NCBI GenBank assembly: GCA_018057825.1
Contig: JAGPCY010000056.1
Coordinates: forward strand, 1 to 42,604
DNA length: 42,604 nucleotides
DNA from: Kofleriaceae bacterium
GTDB lineage: Bacteria > Myxococcota_A > Polyangia > Haliangiales > Haliangiaceae
Reading direction: 5' to 3'
Shown here: one piece after another, positions 22,783-30,155 of the stretch
Numbering within the stretch: the stretch's first letter is position 1
How the letters are laid out: the number at the start of each line of letters is the position of its first letter
Program-made: the position numbers and the translations under genes
The notes under the pieces: model-generated
Databases searched by the model: none
What the model saw: the letters and a program-made list of their open reading frames with translations, nothing else
What the model was told of the DNA's origin: nothing

Positions 22783-22811
22783 GCTTAACAGAGGATTCGA
22801 TGACTTAGCAA
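22783..22811 (-). promoter_or_regulatory. Weak candidate promoter of the kinase gene
   Basis: On the minus strand TTGCTA (22806-22811) and TTAAGC (22783-22788) are 17 nt apart, about 16 nt upstream of the ATG. The -10 is poor, so confidence is low. The rest of the 197-nt gap to 22963 shows nothing else I can support. Confidence 0.25.
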
Positions 22812-22963
22812 ACCGGCCGGGCGTCCGTCGCCGATCGCCCTCGGCTGGCGCCCAGGTAACCGCCCGGGGCTCGGGGGCCACCATGAGGAGGATGACCCCC
22901 GATCGCTCGCCCGGGCCTGCGCGCTCGCCATGGAATCCGCCGCCAGCCCCGCGGCGGGGGCGG

Positions 22964-23338
22964 TCACTCGCCGGTGTCTTCGGCCTCGACCTGCTCGCGC
23001 GCGGTCTTGCAGTCGACGCACAGCGTGGTCATCGGCCGAGCCATGAGGCGGCGGAAGCCGATCGGCTCGCTGCACTCCTCGCAGTCGTCGATCTCGCCGG
23101 CGTCGAGGCGCTTGAGGGCGTCCTGGATCTTCACGATGAGGAAGGTCTCCCGATCGTGGAGCCGGAGCTGGGTGGAGTACAGCTCCTCCTCGACCGACTC
23201 GTCGATCGAGTCGCGGCCGATGCGGTCGCGGTCGCGATCCATCGTGAAGCCGATCGCGTGCTGGGCGTTGGCGACCAGCCGGCCGAGCTCGCTCTCGAGC
23301 TGACGCCGCAGCTCGTCGCTCTGGGAAGGAGTCAGCAT
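22964..23338 (-). CDS. DksA/TraR-family zinc-finger transcription factor
   Basis: The 124-residue protein has a long N-terminal coiled-coil pair (about 5-80, Glu/Leu/Arg-rich), as in DksA-type secondary-channel regulators of RNA polymerase. A C4 zinc finger follows (Cys86, Cys89, Cys107 and Cys110) in the family pattern CEECSEPIGFRRL then RPMTTLCVDCK. DksA proteins act with ppGpp on rRNA and amino-acid promoters. This one is shorter than E. coli DksA. ATG 23338 is preceded by TAGACT ending 6 nt away and a TTGACG -35 box. It stands alone and is divergent from the HEAT-repeat gene. Confidence 0.92.
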   Translation of the reverse strand: MLTPSQSDELRRQLESELGRLVANAQHAIGFTMDRDRDRIGRDSIDESVEEELYSTQLRLHDRETFLIVKIQDALKRLDAGEIDDCEECSEPIGFRRLMARPMTTLCVDCKTAREQVEAEDTGE

Positions 23339-23344
23339 GAGCGT

Positions 23345-23374
23345 AGTCTAGGAACGGCGCGCGCGCGCCGTCAA
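23345..23374 (-). promoter_or_regulatory. Promoter of the dksA-like gene with an 18-bp CG palindrome as spacer
   Basis: On the minus strand TTGACG (23369-23374) and TAGACT (23345-23350) are 18 nt apart, and TAGACT ends 6 nt before the ATG. The spacer overlaps a perfect 18-bp palindrome at 23354-23371 made of alternating G and C flanked by A/T (ACGGCGCG and its mirror). Such alternating sequence favours Z-DNA or cruciform extrusion under supercoiling. Confidence 0.6.
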
Positions 23375-23449
23375 TCACCCCCGGCGTCGACGATCGCGGT
23401 GCCCGGCCTTGACCGGGGAAATGAACCGCACGGGCCGGTCGTTCGTCCA

Positions 23450-23497
23450 TATGATCCATGCCCACCGCACGCCCACCGCAGGCCTACCCCTCGGGAG
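23450..23497 (+). promoter_or_regulatory. Candidate -10 box and Shine-Dalgarno site of the HEAT-repeat gene
   Basis: TATGAT at 23450-23455 could be a -10 box and would start the transcript near 23462, past the in-frame ATG at 23458. GGGAG at 23493-23497 lies 5 nt before ATG 23503. Together they favour 23503 as the start, with a leader of about 40 nt. Confidence 0.4.
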
Positions 23498-23502
23498 TGC
23501 CG

Positions 23503-25842
23503 ATGACCACCGTCCGCCGCTACCAGCTCACCTGCGCCGTCCTGGCCGCCGCCGCGATCGCCGCCGGCGCGGTCGCCTGGCGCCGCGGTGAACCGTCGAC
23601 GACCCCCGGCGTGCGGTCGGCGCGCGCCGCGGGGGCACCGGCCAGCGTGCGTCGCCCGCTCCGGGTCAGCGCCGCCGCCCTCGGCCTGTCGGAGGCCGAG
23701 CTGATCGCGCGGCTGGCGTCGGCCCGGAGCGTCGCCGAGGTCGCGCTCTACGTCGACAAGCTGGGGCTGGTCGGCACCGACCGCGCGATCGGGCCGCTCC
23801 TGACCGTCGCCGGCGATCTGCGCGGTAACCTGCCCGAGCAGGCGCTCACCGCGATCGGCAAGATCGGCAGCGCCGACGCGGTGGCCGCGCTCATCGAGCT
23901 GACCGAGGACGAGCGACCGCGTCAGCGCGGCGCCGCGGTGTCGGCCCTGGCGGTGGCCGGCGGCGACGATGCCCGCGCCGTGCTCACCGCGCTCGCCCAG
24001 GACCGCGGCGACCCGCAGCGCTCGAACGCGATCTACGCCCTGGGCACGCTGGGCGACGACGCCGCGGTCGAGACCCTGACCGCGCTGGCCGGCGGCGGCG
24101 ACTACGATGCGGCGTCGAGCGCCGTCTATGCCCTGGCCCAGGTGCCGACCGCGGCCGGCGAGGACGCCCTCGCGGCGCTGTGCGACGCCGGCGACCTGCG
24201 CATCCGCCAGCTCGCCGTCCAGTCGGTGACGCCCCGCGACCCGGCGATGGTCGCCAAGCTGACCGGCCTGCTGGCGAGCGGCGACGCCAACCTGGCGTCG
24301 GCCGCGGTCGCGGCCCTGGCGCGCAGCCGCGAGGCGTCGGTGGTGCCGGCGCTCCTCGCGGCGGCCCGGACCGGCGCGCCCCAGGTGCGCTGGGCCGCGG
24401 TCAGCGCCCTCGGCGAGGTCGGCGGCGACGCCGCGGTGGCCGCCTTGGGGACCCTGGTCACCGACGGGGACCGCGGCCTGGCGGGGGCCGCGGCCCAGGC
24501 CCTGGTCGGGCTCGGCGGCGACACCGCCCGCGAGCTGCTGATCGAGATCGCGACCGCCGGCGGGAGCCAGGCGTCGGTGGTCTTGCCGATCCTGCTCCAG
24601 CTCCGCCACGACGACGTCGACGCGGCCCTGCGCACGATCGCGATGACCGGCAGCCCGGCCGACCGGCGGACCGTGCTGCCGACCTTGATCGCCCGCGGCG
24701 ACGAGCGCGCGCTGGCCATCGCTCTGACCATGGCCGAGTCGGGCAACCGCGTCGATCAGACCGAGGCCATCCGCATGCTCGGCACCACCGCCGCGCCGGC
24801 CGCGCGCGACGCGCTCGTGCGCCTGGCCACCAGCGGCAAGGGGCCGGCGCGCTCCCAGGCCCTCGACGCCCTGGCCACCGCCGCGCCCGGCGACCCGGTG
24901 GTCGGTCAGCTCCTGGCCGACGCGCTGTTCTCGGGCAAGCCCGGCGACGTCCAGACCGCGGCCTGGGCGCTGTCGCGGATCGGCGACGGCGACGCCCGCG
25001 AGGCGCTGATCGCCGCGCTCGGCGATCGCGACGCGGCGACCGCCGGGGCGGCCCTGAACGCGCTGCAGAACCTGGGGGGCGCCGCCGACGTCCGCGCCGC
25101 CGTGGCCGAGGTCGCGCGCACCGGCCCGCCCGCGCTGCGGACCGCGGCGCTCCAGCAGCTCCTCGGCAGCGGCGCCCCCGAGGCGGTGGCGGTCGCCGAG
25201 GCGGCGATCCGCGGTGGCGACGCCGAGGTGATCCGATCGATCAGCTACAACCTGGGCAACCTGCCGCGGGCCGACACCGCCCGCCTGCTCGGCCTGGTCG
25301 CCGCCAGCGACGATCCCGCGGTGCGGGGGTCGGCGGTCTCGGCGCTCAGCCAGGCCGGCGACGCGGCCTCGGGCGACCTCCTGGTCAAGCTGGCCGGCGA
25401 TCGCGATCCCGGCGTGGCGGCCCAGGCCGTCGGCTCCCTGGCCCAGGTCGGCACCCCGCGCGCGATCGACGCGCTCCTGGCCGCCACCGAGCACGCCGAT
25501 CCGTCGGTCAAGATGAACGCGATGCAGAGCCTGGGCTCGGTCGACGATCCGCGGGCGGCGGCGCGGGTGGCGCGGGCGATCGAGGACCAAGACGAGCAGG
25601 TCGCGGCCGCGGCGATCTGGTCGGCCAACGGCGGTGGCGCCGAGATCGACGCCGCGCTCCTGCGCGCCTTGGCCGACGCCCGGACGAGCTCGACGGTGAA
25701 GTTCGCGGCCGCCCAGCAGCTCCGGCAGCGCCAGGTCGACGTCGACCCGGCGACCGCGTCCAAGCTCGATGAGCTCCTCGGCCCGGCCTACGGCGGCGGC
25801 GGCTACGGCGGCTACGGCTATCCGGGCGGCTACTACCACTGA
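23503..25842 (+). CDS. HEAT-repeat (PBS-lyase type) protein with N-terminal membrane anchor
   Basis: The 779-residue protein starts with a basic patch and one hydrophobic segment (LTCAVLAAAAIAAGAVAW), either an anchor or an uncleaved signal. From about residue 90 to 750 it is a continuous array of HEAT-like repeats of about 31 residues, each ending in patterns such as AAVSALAVAGGDDA, AVYALAQVPT and AVSALGEVGGDAAVAALG. These form a right-handed solenoid for protein binding. The last 17 residues are almost only Gly, Tyr and Pro (YGGGGYGGYGYPGGYYH), an unusual tail for a solenoid. Start 23503 is preferred because of the GGGAG site. It probably acts as a periplasmic scaffold; partner unknown. The next gene is convergent, 27 nt away. 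Confidence 0.88.
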   Translation: MTTVRRYQLTCAVLAAAAIAAGAVAWRRGEPSTTPGVRSARAAGAPASVRRPLRVSAAALGLSEAELIARLASARSVAEVALYVDKLGLVGTDRAIGPLLTVAGDLRGNLPEQALTAIGKIGSADAVAALIELTEDERPRQRGAAVSALAVAGGDDARAVLTALAQDRGDPQRSNAIYALGTLGDDAAVETLTALAGGGDYDAASSAVYALAQVPTAAGEDALAALCDAGDLRIRQLAVQSVTPRDPAMVAKLTGLLASGDANLASAAVAALARSREASVVPALLAAARTGAPQVRWAAVSALGEVGGDAAVAALGTLVTDGDRGLAGAAAQALVGLGGDTARELLIEIATAGGSQASVVLPILLQLRHDDVDAALRTIAMTGSPADRRTVLPTLIARGDERALAIALTMAESGNRVDQTEAIRMLGTTAAPAARDALVRLATSGKGPARSQALDALATAAPGDPVVGQLLADALFSGKPGDVQTAAWALSRIGDGDAREALIAALGDRDAATAGAALNALQNLGGAADVRAAVAEVARTGPPALRTAALQQLLGSGAPEAVAVAEAAIRGGDAEVIRSISYNLGNLPRADTARLLGLVAASDDPAVRGSAVSALSQAGDAASGDLLVKLAGDRDPGVAAQAVGSLAQVGTPRAIDALLAATEHADPSVKMNAMQSLGSVDDPRAAARVARAIEDQDEQVAAAAIWSANGGGAEIDAALLRALADARTSSTVKFAAAQQLRQRQVDVDPATASKLDELLGPAYGGGGYGGYGYPGGYYH

Positions 25843-25869
25843 CGCCGTGGTCGGGCGTCGCGGGCGCGG

Positions 25870-27000
25870 TCAGTGCTTGTGGCCGGCGTGAGGATCCGCG
25901 GCCGGAGGCAGCGCAGCGTTCGAGCCCTCGACGGGATAGCCCTGGCGGTGCCAGAACAGGATGCCCTCGTCGAGGACCGCGGTGTTCTTGTAGCCGCGCT
26001 TGCGCAGCTCGTCGACGATCACGCCCGAGGCGTGGTGCGGGCAGGCGCAGTACGCGACCACCCAGGTGCCGTCGTTGGGGATGCGATCGAGGGTCGAGAC
26101 ATCGTAGTGCGGGATCGAGATCGCCCCCGGGATGCGCAAGGTCAGCCAGTCCGACGGCGGCCGGGCGTCGACGATCACCATCTTGCGCTTGCCGACGTAC
26201 GCGGCCTTGACGTCGGCGGCGGCCACGAACCGACCGTCCTTCAACTTCCACTGCGGCGCCTTGCCCCGCGGGTTGATCACCACCGGTCCATCGGCCGGCG
26301 GCGCGACTGGCGGCGGCGGCGCGGTGGTCGGCTTCTCGGCCCAGCTCCGCAGGTGGGCGACCAGATCGTCGATCTGGGTCGCGGTCAGCTTGCCGCCGTA
26401 GGCCTCCATCGGCGTGCCCGGCCGACCGCGGACGATCGCGTCGCGGATGAAGGCGTCGGAGGCCAGGGCCAGGAAGACCGGGTGCCCGAGCTGGACCGCG
26501 GTCAAGCGCGTCGCGCGATCGCCGTGGCAGCTCTGGCAGGTCGTGGCGTAGAGGGCCGCGCCGGCGGCCGCGTCACCCTTGCCGGTGGACGGCGGCGGTG
26601 GACGATGGGTGGGGCCGCCGTGGCGGATCCACGCGATCATGTCGGCGATGTCGGCGTCGGACAGCGGCCCGCCCAGCTCCTTGGCGTAGGCCGCCATGGG
26701 CGTCGACGGGCGCCCGAGGGCGATCGAGCGGGCCAGGAAGGTGTCGTCGGCGCTCTCGAGGAAGGTCGGCGAGCGCAGCGACGGCGCGTGGTCGGCGACG
26801 TAGCCCTGGGCGGCCTCGCCGTGGCACAGCGCGCAGTACTTCACGAAGGCCGCGCCGCCGCGGGCGATCCGCGGGTCGGTGACGACGGCGGCGCCGGCGT
26901 CTTGCACCGCCACCGGCGGGGGCGGCGGCGGATTCGGCGCGCTCGACGACGAGCCGCAGGCGACGACGAGGGACACGAGCGAGGCGAGGACGGCGCGCAC
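25870..27000 (-). CDS. Dihaem cytochrome c fused to a rhodanese domain, lipoprotein
   Basis: The 376-residue precursor has a short signal ending Leu-Val-Val-Ala-Cys (Cys15). Cytochrome domain 1 has CALCH at 56-60 and axial Met102 (PSTPMAAY). Domain 2 has CQSCH at 155-159 and axial Met198 (PGTPMEAY). The two domains look like an internal duplication. After a Pro-rich linker comes a rhodanese fold (VIVDARPPSDWLTLRIPGAISIPHYD) with Cys318 in VAYCACPHHAS as the candidate active-site thiol and a second Cys at 320. The tail is His-rich (HAGHKH). It is a periplasmic electron carrier, probably coupled to sulfur transfer or thiosulfate/sulfite chemistry, which is an inference. The start is GTG 27000; the nearby ATG at 27008 is out of frame. 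Confidence 0.88.
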   Translation of the reverse strand: MRAVLASLVSLVVACGSSSSAPNPPPPPPVAVQDAGAAVVTDPRIARGGAAFVKYCALCHGEAAQGYVADHAPSLRSPTFLESADDTFLARSIALGRPSTPMAAYAKELGGPLSDADIADMIAWIRHGGPTHRPPPPSTGKGDAAAGAALYATTCQSCHGDRATRLTAVQLGHPVFLALASDAFIRDAIVRGRPGTPMEAYGGKLTATQIDDLVAHLRSWAEKPTTAPPPPVAPPADGPVVINPRGKAPQWKLKDGRFVAAADVKAAYVGKRKMVIVDARPPSDWLTLRIPGAISIPHYDVSTLDRIPNDGTWVVAYCACPHHASGVIVDELRKRGYKNTAVLDEGILFWHRQGYPVEGSNAALPPAADPHAGHKH

Positions 27001-27035
27001 CGCGGCATCTTGACATACGTCGGCGGCGCTGGCTC

Positions 27036-27920
27036 TCAGGCCCGGACCCGGTCCTGGCTGTCGGCCAGGACGTCGCGCGCGGTCTTGCTCTTGCCGTCGT
27101 GGCGCCAGCCCGGCGGCCGCAACAGGTAGCCGACCGCGGCGCCCAGGCCCGGAGCCCGGGCGACGTCGCGGAACATCGCGATCCACTCGTGGAAGGCGAT
27201 CACGTGGGGCCGGTGATCGCGCAGGTTCTCGGTCAGGCCGTAGACCACGCGCTCGCGCTCGGGCTCGAAGCTGCCGAACAGCCGATCCCAGATGATGAGG
27301 ATGCCGCCGTGGTTGCGGTCGAGGTACTGCGGGTTGGCGCCGTGGTGGACCCGGTGGTGCGACGGCGTGTTGAACAGGAACTCGATCGGCCGGGGCAGGC
27401 GGTCGATGGCCTCGGTGTGGATCCAGTACTGGTAGAGCAGGCTCACCGCCTGCTGGGTCAGCACCATCCACGGCGCGAAGCCCAGGAGCGGCAGCGGCAA
27501 CCAGAACAGCGGCGCGGTGAGCGGCGTGGTCCACGACTGCCTGAGCGCGGTCGACAGGTTGTAGTGCTCGCTCGAGTGGTGGTTGACGTGGGCGGCCCAG
27601 AAGAAGCGGATCTCGTGGCTGGCGCGGTGGAACGCGTAGTAGCAGAGGTCCTCGGCGAAGAAGAGCAGGACCCAGGTCCACCACACGTTGGGCAGGGTCA
27701 CCAGGCGGTGCTCGTAGATCCACACCATCACCGCCAGCGCGCCGAGCTTGGTCACCGCCGAGATCGCGACGTTGCCCAGGCCCATGGTCAGGCTGGCCGC
27801 GGTGTCCTTGCCGGCGTAGCCGCGGATGCGCGCGTCGTGGCGACGGCGCCGGGCCCAGCCGAACTCGAGGAGGATCGTGAGCAGGAAGACCGGGATGGCC
27901 GCGTAGATGATGAGCGACAT
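27036..27920 (-). CDS. Sterol desaturase / fatty acid hydroxylase family membrane protein
   Basis: Di-iron membrane oxygenase of the fatty acid hydroxylase superfamily. The 294-residue protein has the three His clusters that bind iron: HRASH at 98-102, HVNHHSSEH at 111-119 and HHRVHH at 188-193, plus hydrophobic helices before and between them. The conserved NPQYLDRNHGGILIIWDRLFG segment follows. It would hydroxylate or desaturate a lipid or sterol; the substrate is unknown. ATG 27920 is 2 nt from the stop of the TetR gene, so the two form an operon, and the regulator probably controls this enzyme. Confidence 0.93.
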   Translation of the reverse strand: MSLIIYAAIPVFLLTILLEFGWARRRRHDARIRGYAGKDTAASLTMGLGNVAISAVTKLGALAVMVWIYEHRLVTLPNVWWTWVLLFFAEDLCYYAFHRASHEIRFFWAAHVNHHSSEHYNLSTALRQSWTTPLTAPLFWLPLPLLGFAPWMVLTQQAVSLLYQYWIHTEAIDRLPRPIEFLFNTPSHHRVHHGANPQYLDRNHGGILIIWDRLFGSFEPERERVVYGLTENLRDHRPHVIAFHEWIAMFRDVARAPGLGAAVGYLLRPPGWRHDGKSKTARDVLADSQDRVRA

Positions 27921-27922
27921 GA

Positions 27923-28555
27923 TCAGTCCCTCCGGGTGCGCGCGAGCTCGCGCCGAGCCAGGCGCTCGAGGAACGCCAGGTGGGCGACCTCGGTGTCGGG
28001 GTCGGGCGAGAACAGGCCGATGGCGGCGCCTTGCATGGCGTAGACGATCGCGAGGACGGCGTCGTCGAACTCCGGGTTGGCGGCGGCGGCGATCGGGAAC
28101 AGCCGCCGGGCCTCGGCCAGGAGCAGGGCCTGGTGGCGGGCCAGGACCGGGCCCAGGCCGCGGGTCAGGGCGGCGTCGGTCCGGGCCGCGACGTAGATCT
28201 CGAGGACGACCCGCATGTCGGGGCGGCGGAACACCCGCCACAGCGCGGCGCACGCGGCGGCCAGGGCGTCGGCCGGGCGGCGCGGCAGCTCGGCGGCGAA
28301 GGCCAGGCGCAGGTCCGCGAGGATGGCCTCGGTCACCGCGATCAAGAGGTCGGGCTTGTGCGGGAAGTGGCGGAACAGCGCGCCGTGGGACACCTGGGCC
28401 CGGCGCGCGACCGCGGCGGTCGGGGCCCCGGCCAGGCCGTGCTCGCCGAGGAGGGCGCGGGCCGCGGCCACCAGCTCGGCCCGGGTGCGGACCGCCCGGG
28501 CCTGACGGGCCGGGGCGACCGGGCGCAGGGTGCGGCGGCTGCGGGCGGCGGGCAC
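27923..28555 (-). CDS. TetR-family transcriptional regulator
   Basis: The 210-residue protein has a TetR DNA-binding domain: TRAELVAAARALLGEHGLAGAPTAAVARRAQVSHGALFRHFPHKPDLL, with the HTH and the typical F-x-x-K-x-x-L end. The ligand-binding half is Ala/Leu-rich helices. I use GTG at 28555 because TAGGCT ends 7 nt before it with a GTGACT -35 box 17 nt further up. The longer GTG start at 28591 would place coding sequence over that promoter. Its stop is 2 nt from the hydroxylase start, so it probably represses its own operon in response to a lipid. Confidence 0.9.
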   Translation of the reverse strand: MPAARSRRTLRPVAPARQARAVRTRAELVAAARALLGEHGLAGAPTAAVARRAQVSHGALFRHFPHKPDLLIAVTEAILADLRLAFAAELPRRPADALAAACAALWRVFRRPDMRVVLEIYVAARTDAALTRGLGPVLARHQALLLAEARRLFPIAAAANPEFDDAVLAIVYAMQGAAIGLFSPDPDTEVAHLAFLERLARRELARTRRD

Positions 28556-28562
28556 GTCCCAG

Positions 28563-28596
28563 AGCCTATCGGAAAGAAAGCGAGCAGTCACTCACT
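28563..28596 (-). promoter_or_regulatory. TetR promoter and candidate operator
   Basis: On the minus strand, GTGACT (28586-28591) and TAGGCT (28563-28568) are 17 nt apart. The -35 lies inside AGTGAGTGACT (28586-28596), an imperfect palindrome with four of five base pairs matching about its centre. That arrangement suits autorepression. It is in the region shared with the divergent DsbA-like gene. Confidence 0.4.
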
Positions 28597-28630
28597 TTTT
28601 CTGCGAGGTGCGCCGCGGCCCCGGCCGCGA

Positions 28631-28636
28631 TAGCTT
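28631..28636 (+). promoter_or_regulatory. Candidate -10 box (TAGCTT), leaderless type
   Basis: TAGCTT ends 7 nt before the GTG start at 28644 of the double DsbA-like gene. No good -35 box is seen. Confidence 0.4.
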
Positions 28637-28643
28637 GTCGACC

Positions 28644-30155
28644 GTGCGCGCCTCACCGCTCGTCTCGCTGATCGTCGCCGCCGTCGCGCTCGCCGCGCCG
28701 GTCGCGGTCGCCGGTCCCGGCTTCGACCCCGACGCGATCTACGCGGTGCCGCTGGGCGACGCCCCGACCCGCGGGCCGGCCGACGCGCCGATCACGATCG
28801 TCGAGTTCTCCGACTTCGCGTGCGGCTACTGCAACCGGATGCAGCCGGTGTTGCGGCAGGTCGAGCGCCTGCACCCGGGGCTCATCCGGTGGGTCTACCG
28901 GCCGCTGCCCCTCGACGAGGATGACGGCACCCTGGCGTCGGAGGCGGCGATCGCGGCGGGCCTGCAGGGTCGCTTCTGGCCGATGCACGATCGGCTGTTC
29001 GCGGTCCGCGGCCGCGTCGATCGCGCCGCGGTCGAGCTTCTGGCGGTCGAGCTCGGCCTCGACCTCGTCCGGTTTCGCGACGACCTCGATCGCGGCGCGG
29101 CCCGGGCCGCGGTCGACGCCAACCTGGCCGCCGCCCGCGCCCTCGGCGTCGGTGGGACGCCGGCCTTCTTCGTCAACGGCCGCGCGCTGCCGGGCGCGGT
29201 GCCGCTGACCGCCCTGGTCGACGTGATCGCCGCTGAGCTGGCGCGGGCGCGCGAGGTGCCCGCGGGCCCCGACCGCTACGCCGCCCTGATCGGCGATGGT
29301 CGGCCGCGCGCCGATGTCGACGAGCCGCGCTATCCGCAACGCGAGCTGACCAGCGAGGAGCGCTACCGGGTCGGGCTCGGGCTGCCCGGCCATCGCCGCG
29401 GCCCCGACGATGCGGCGGTGACGATCGTGGTGTGGAGCGACTTCTTGTGCCCGTACTGCGTGCGCCAGGCCCCGGTGCTCGAGGCGCTGCGCGCGGCCCA
29501 CCCGACCCGGGTCCGGGTGGTCTACCGCCACTATCCGCTGGCGATCCATCCCGGCGCCGACGTCGCGGCCGAGGCCGCGGTCGAGGCCGGACGCCAGGGC
29601 AAGTTCTGGGCGTTCCACGACGAGCTGATGGCCGCGGCGGCGGGCGGGTTGCCGCGGTCGGTGCTCCTCGAGCGCGCCGCGCGGGTCGGTCTCGACGTCG
29701 GCGCGCTGACCGCGGCGCTCGCCGATCATCGCCACCGCGACGTGGTCCTGGCCGACGCCGCGGCCGCCGCCGCGCTGGGCGCCGGCGGGACGCCGACCGT
29801 GATCGTCAACGGCCTCGCGCTGCCCGGCATGGTCGAGGCCGACGAGCTCGAGGCGGTGGTCGCCGCCGAGCTGGCCCGCGCCGACGAGCTGGTCGCGCGC
29901 GGGGTGGCGCCGGCCGACGTCTACGCGATCATCGGCCTGGGCGCGGATCGCACGGAGCAGGGCGATCCGCGGGGGCTGGCGCGCGGCGCCGGGCTGCGGA
30001 TCGAGCCGGGCGCGATCGAGCGGACGAAGATGATCGAGGGCGCGTGTCGAGCCGGCGATCGCGCCGACGCCGCGGCGCTGGTCGGGCGCCTGCGCGGCGC
30101 CGAGGCCGCGGCGGCCCGCGCGTACTGCGCCGATCGCGGGATCGACCTGCCATGA
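28644..30155 (+). CDS. Secreted protein with two DsbA-like thioredoxin domains
   Basis: The 503-residue precursor has a signal peptide (VSLIVAAVALAAPVAVAG) and two complete DsbA_4/thioredoxin_4-type domains. Domain 1 has the redox pair CGYC at 60-63 and cis-Pro in GGTPAFFVNG. Domain 2 has CPYC at 269-272 and GGTPTVIVNG. Each contains the helical insert with conserved HD-x-L after FW (FWPMHDRLF, FWAFHDELM). Such proteins oxidise or isomerise disulfides in the periplasm; two active sites in one chain suggest internal disulfide relay. The C-terminal 70 residues are a helical extension with one Cys. The start is GTG 28644. The stop overlaps the next gene's ATG as ATGA, so it is coupled to a flavoprotein disulfide reductase. 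Confidence 0.9.
   Translation: MRASPLVSLIVAAVALAAPVAVAGPGFDPDAIYAVPLGDAPTRGPADAPITIVEFSDFACGYCNRMQPVLRQVERLHPGLIRWVYRPLPLDEDDGTLASEAAIAAGLQGRFWPMHDRLFAVRGRVDRAAVELLAVELGLDLVRFRDDLDRGAARAAVDANLAAARALGVGGTPAFFVNGRALPGAVPLTALVDVIAAELARAREVPAGPDRYAALIGDGRPRADVDEPRYPQRELTSEERYRVGLGLPGHRRGPDDAAVTIVVWSDFLCPYCVRQAPVLEALRAAHPTRVRVVYRHYPLAIHPGADVAAEAAVEAGRQGKFWAFHDELMAAAAGGLPRSVLLERAARVGLDVGALTAALADHRHRDVVLADAAAAAALGAGGTPTVIVNGLALPGMVEADELEAVVAAELARADELVARGVAPADVYAIIGLGADRTEQGDPRGLARGAGLRIEPGAIERTKMIEGACRAGDRADAAALVGRLRGAEAAAARAYCADRGIDLP

Noticed and set aside
22940-22963. GC palindrome after the dksA-like gene as a terminator
   Set aside because: The arms leave a loop of about 1 nt and there is no T-tract, so a functional hairpin is not supported.
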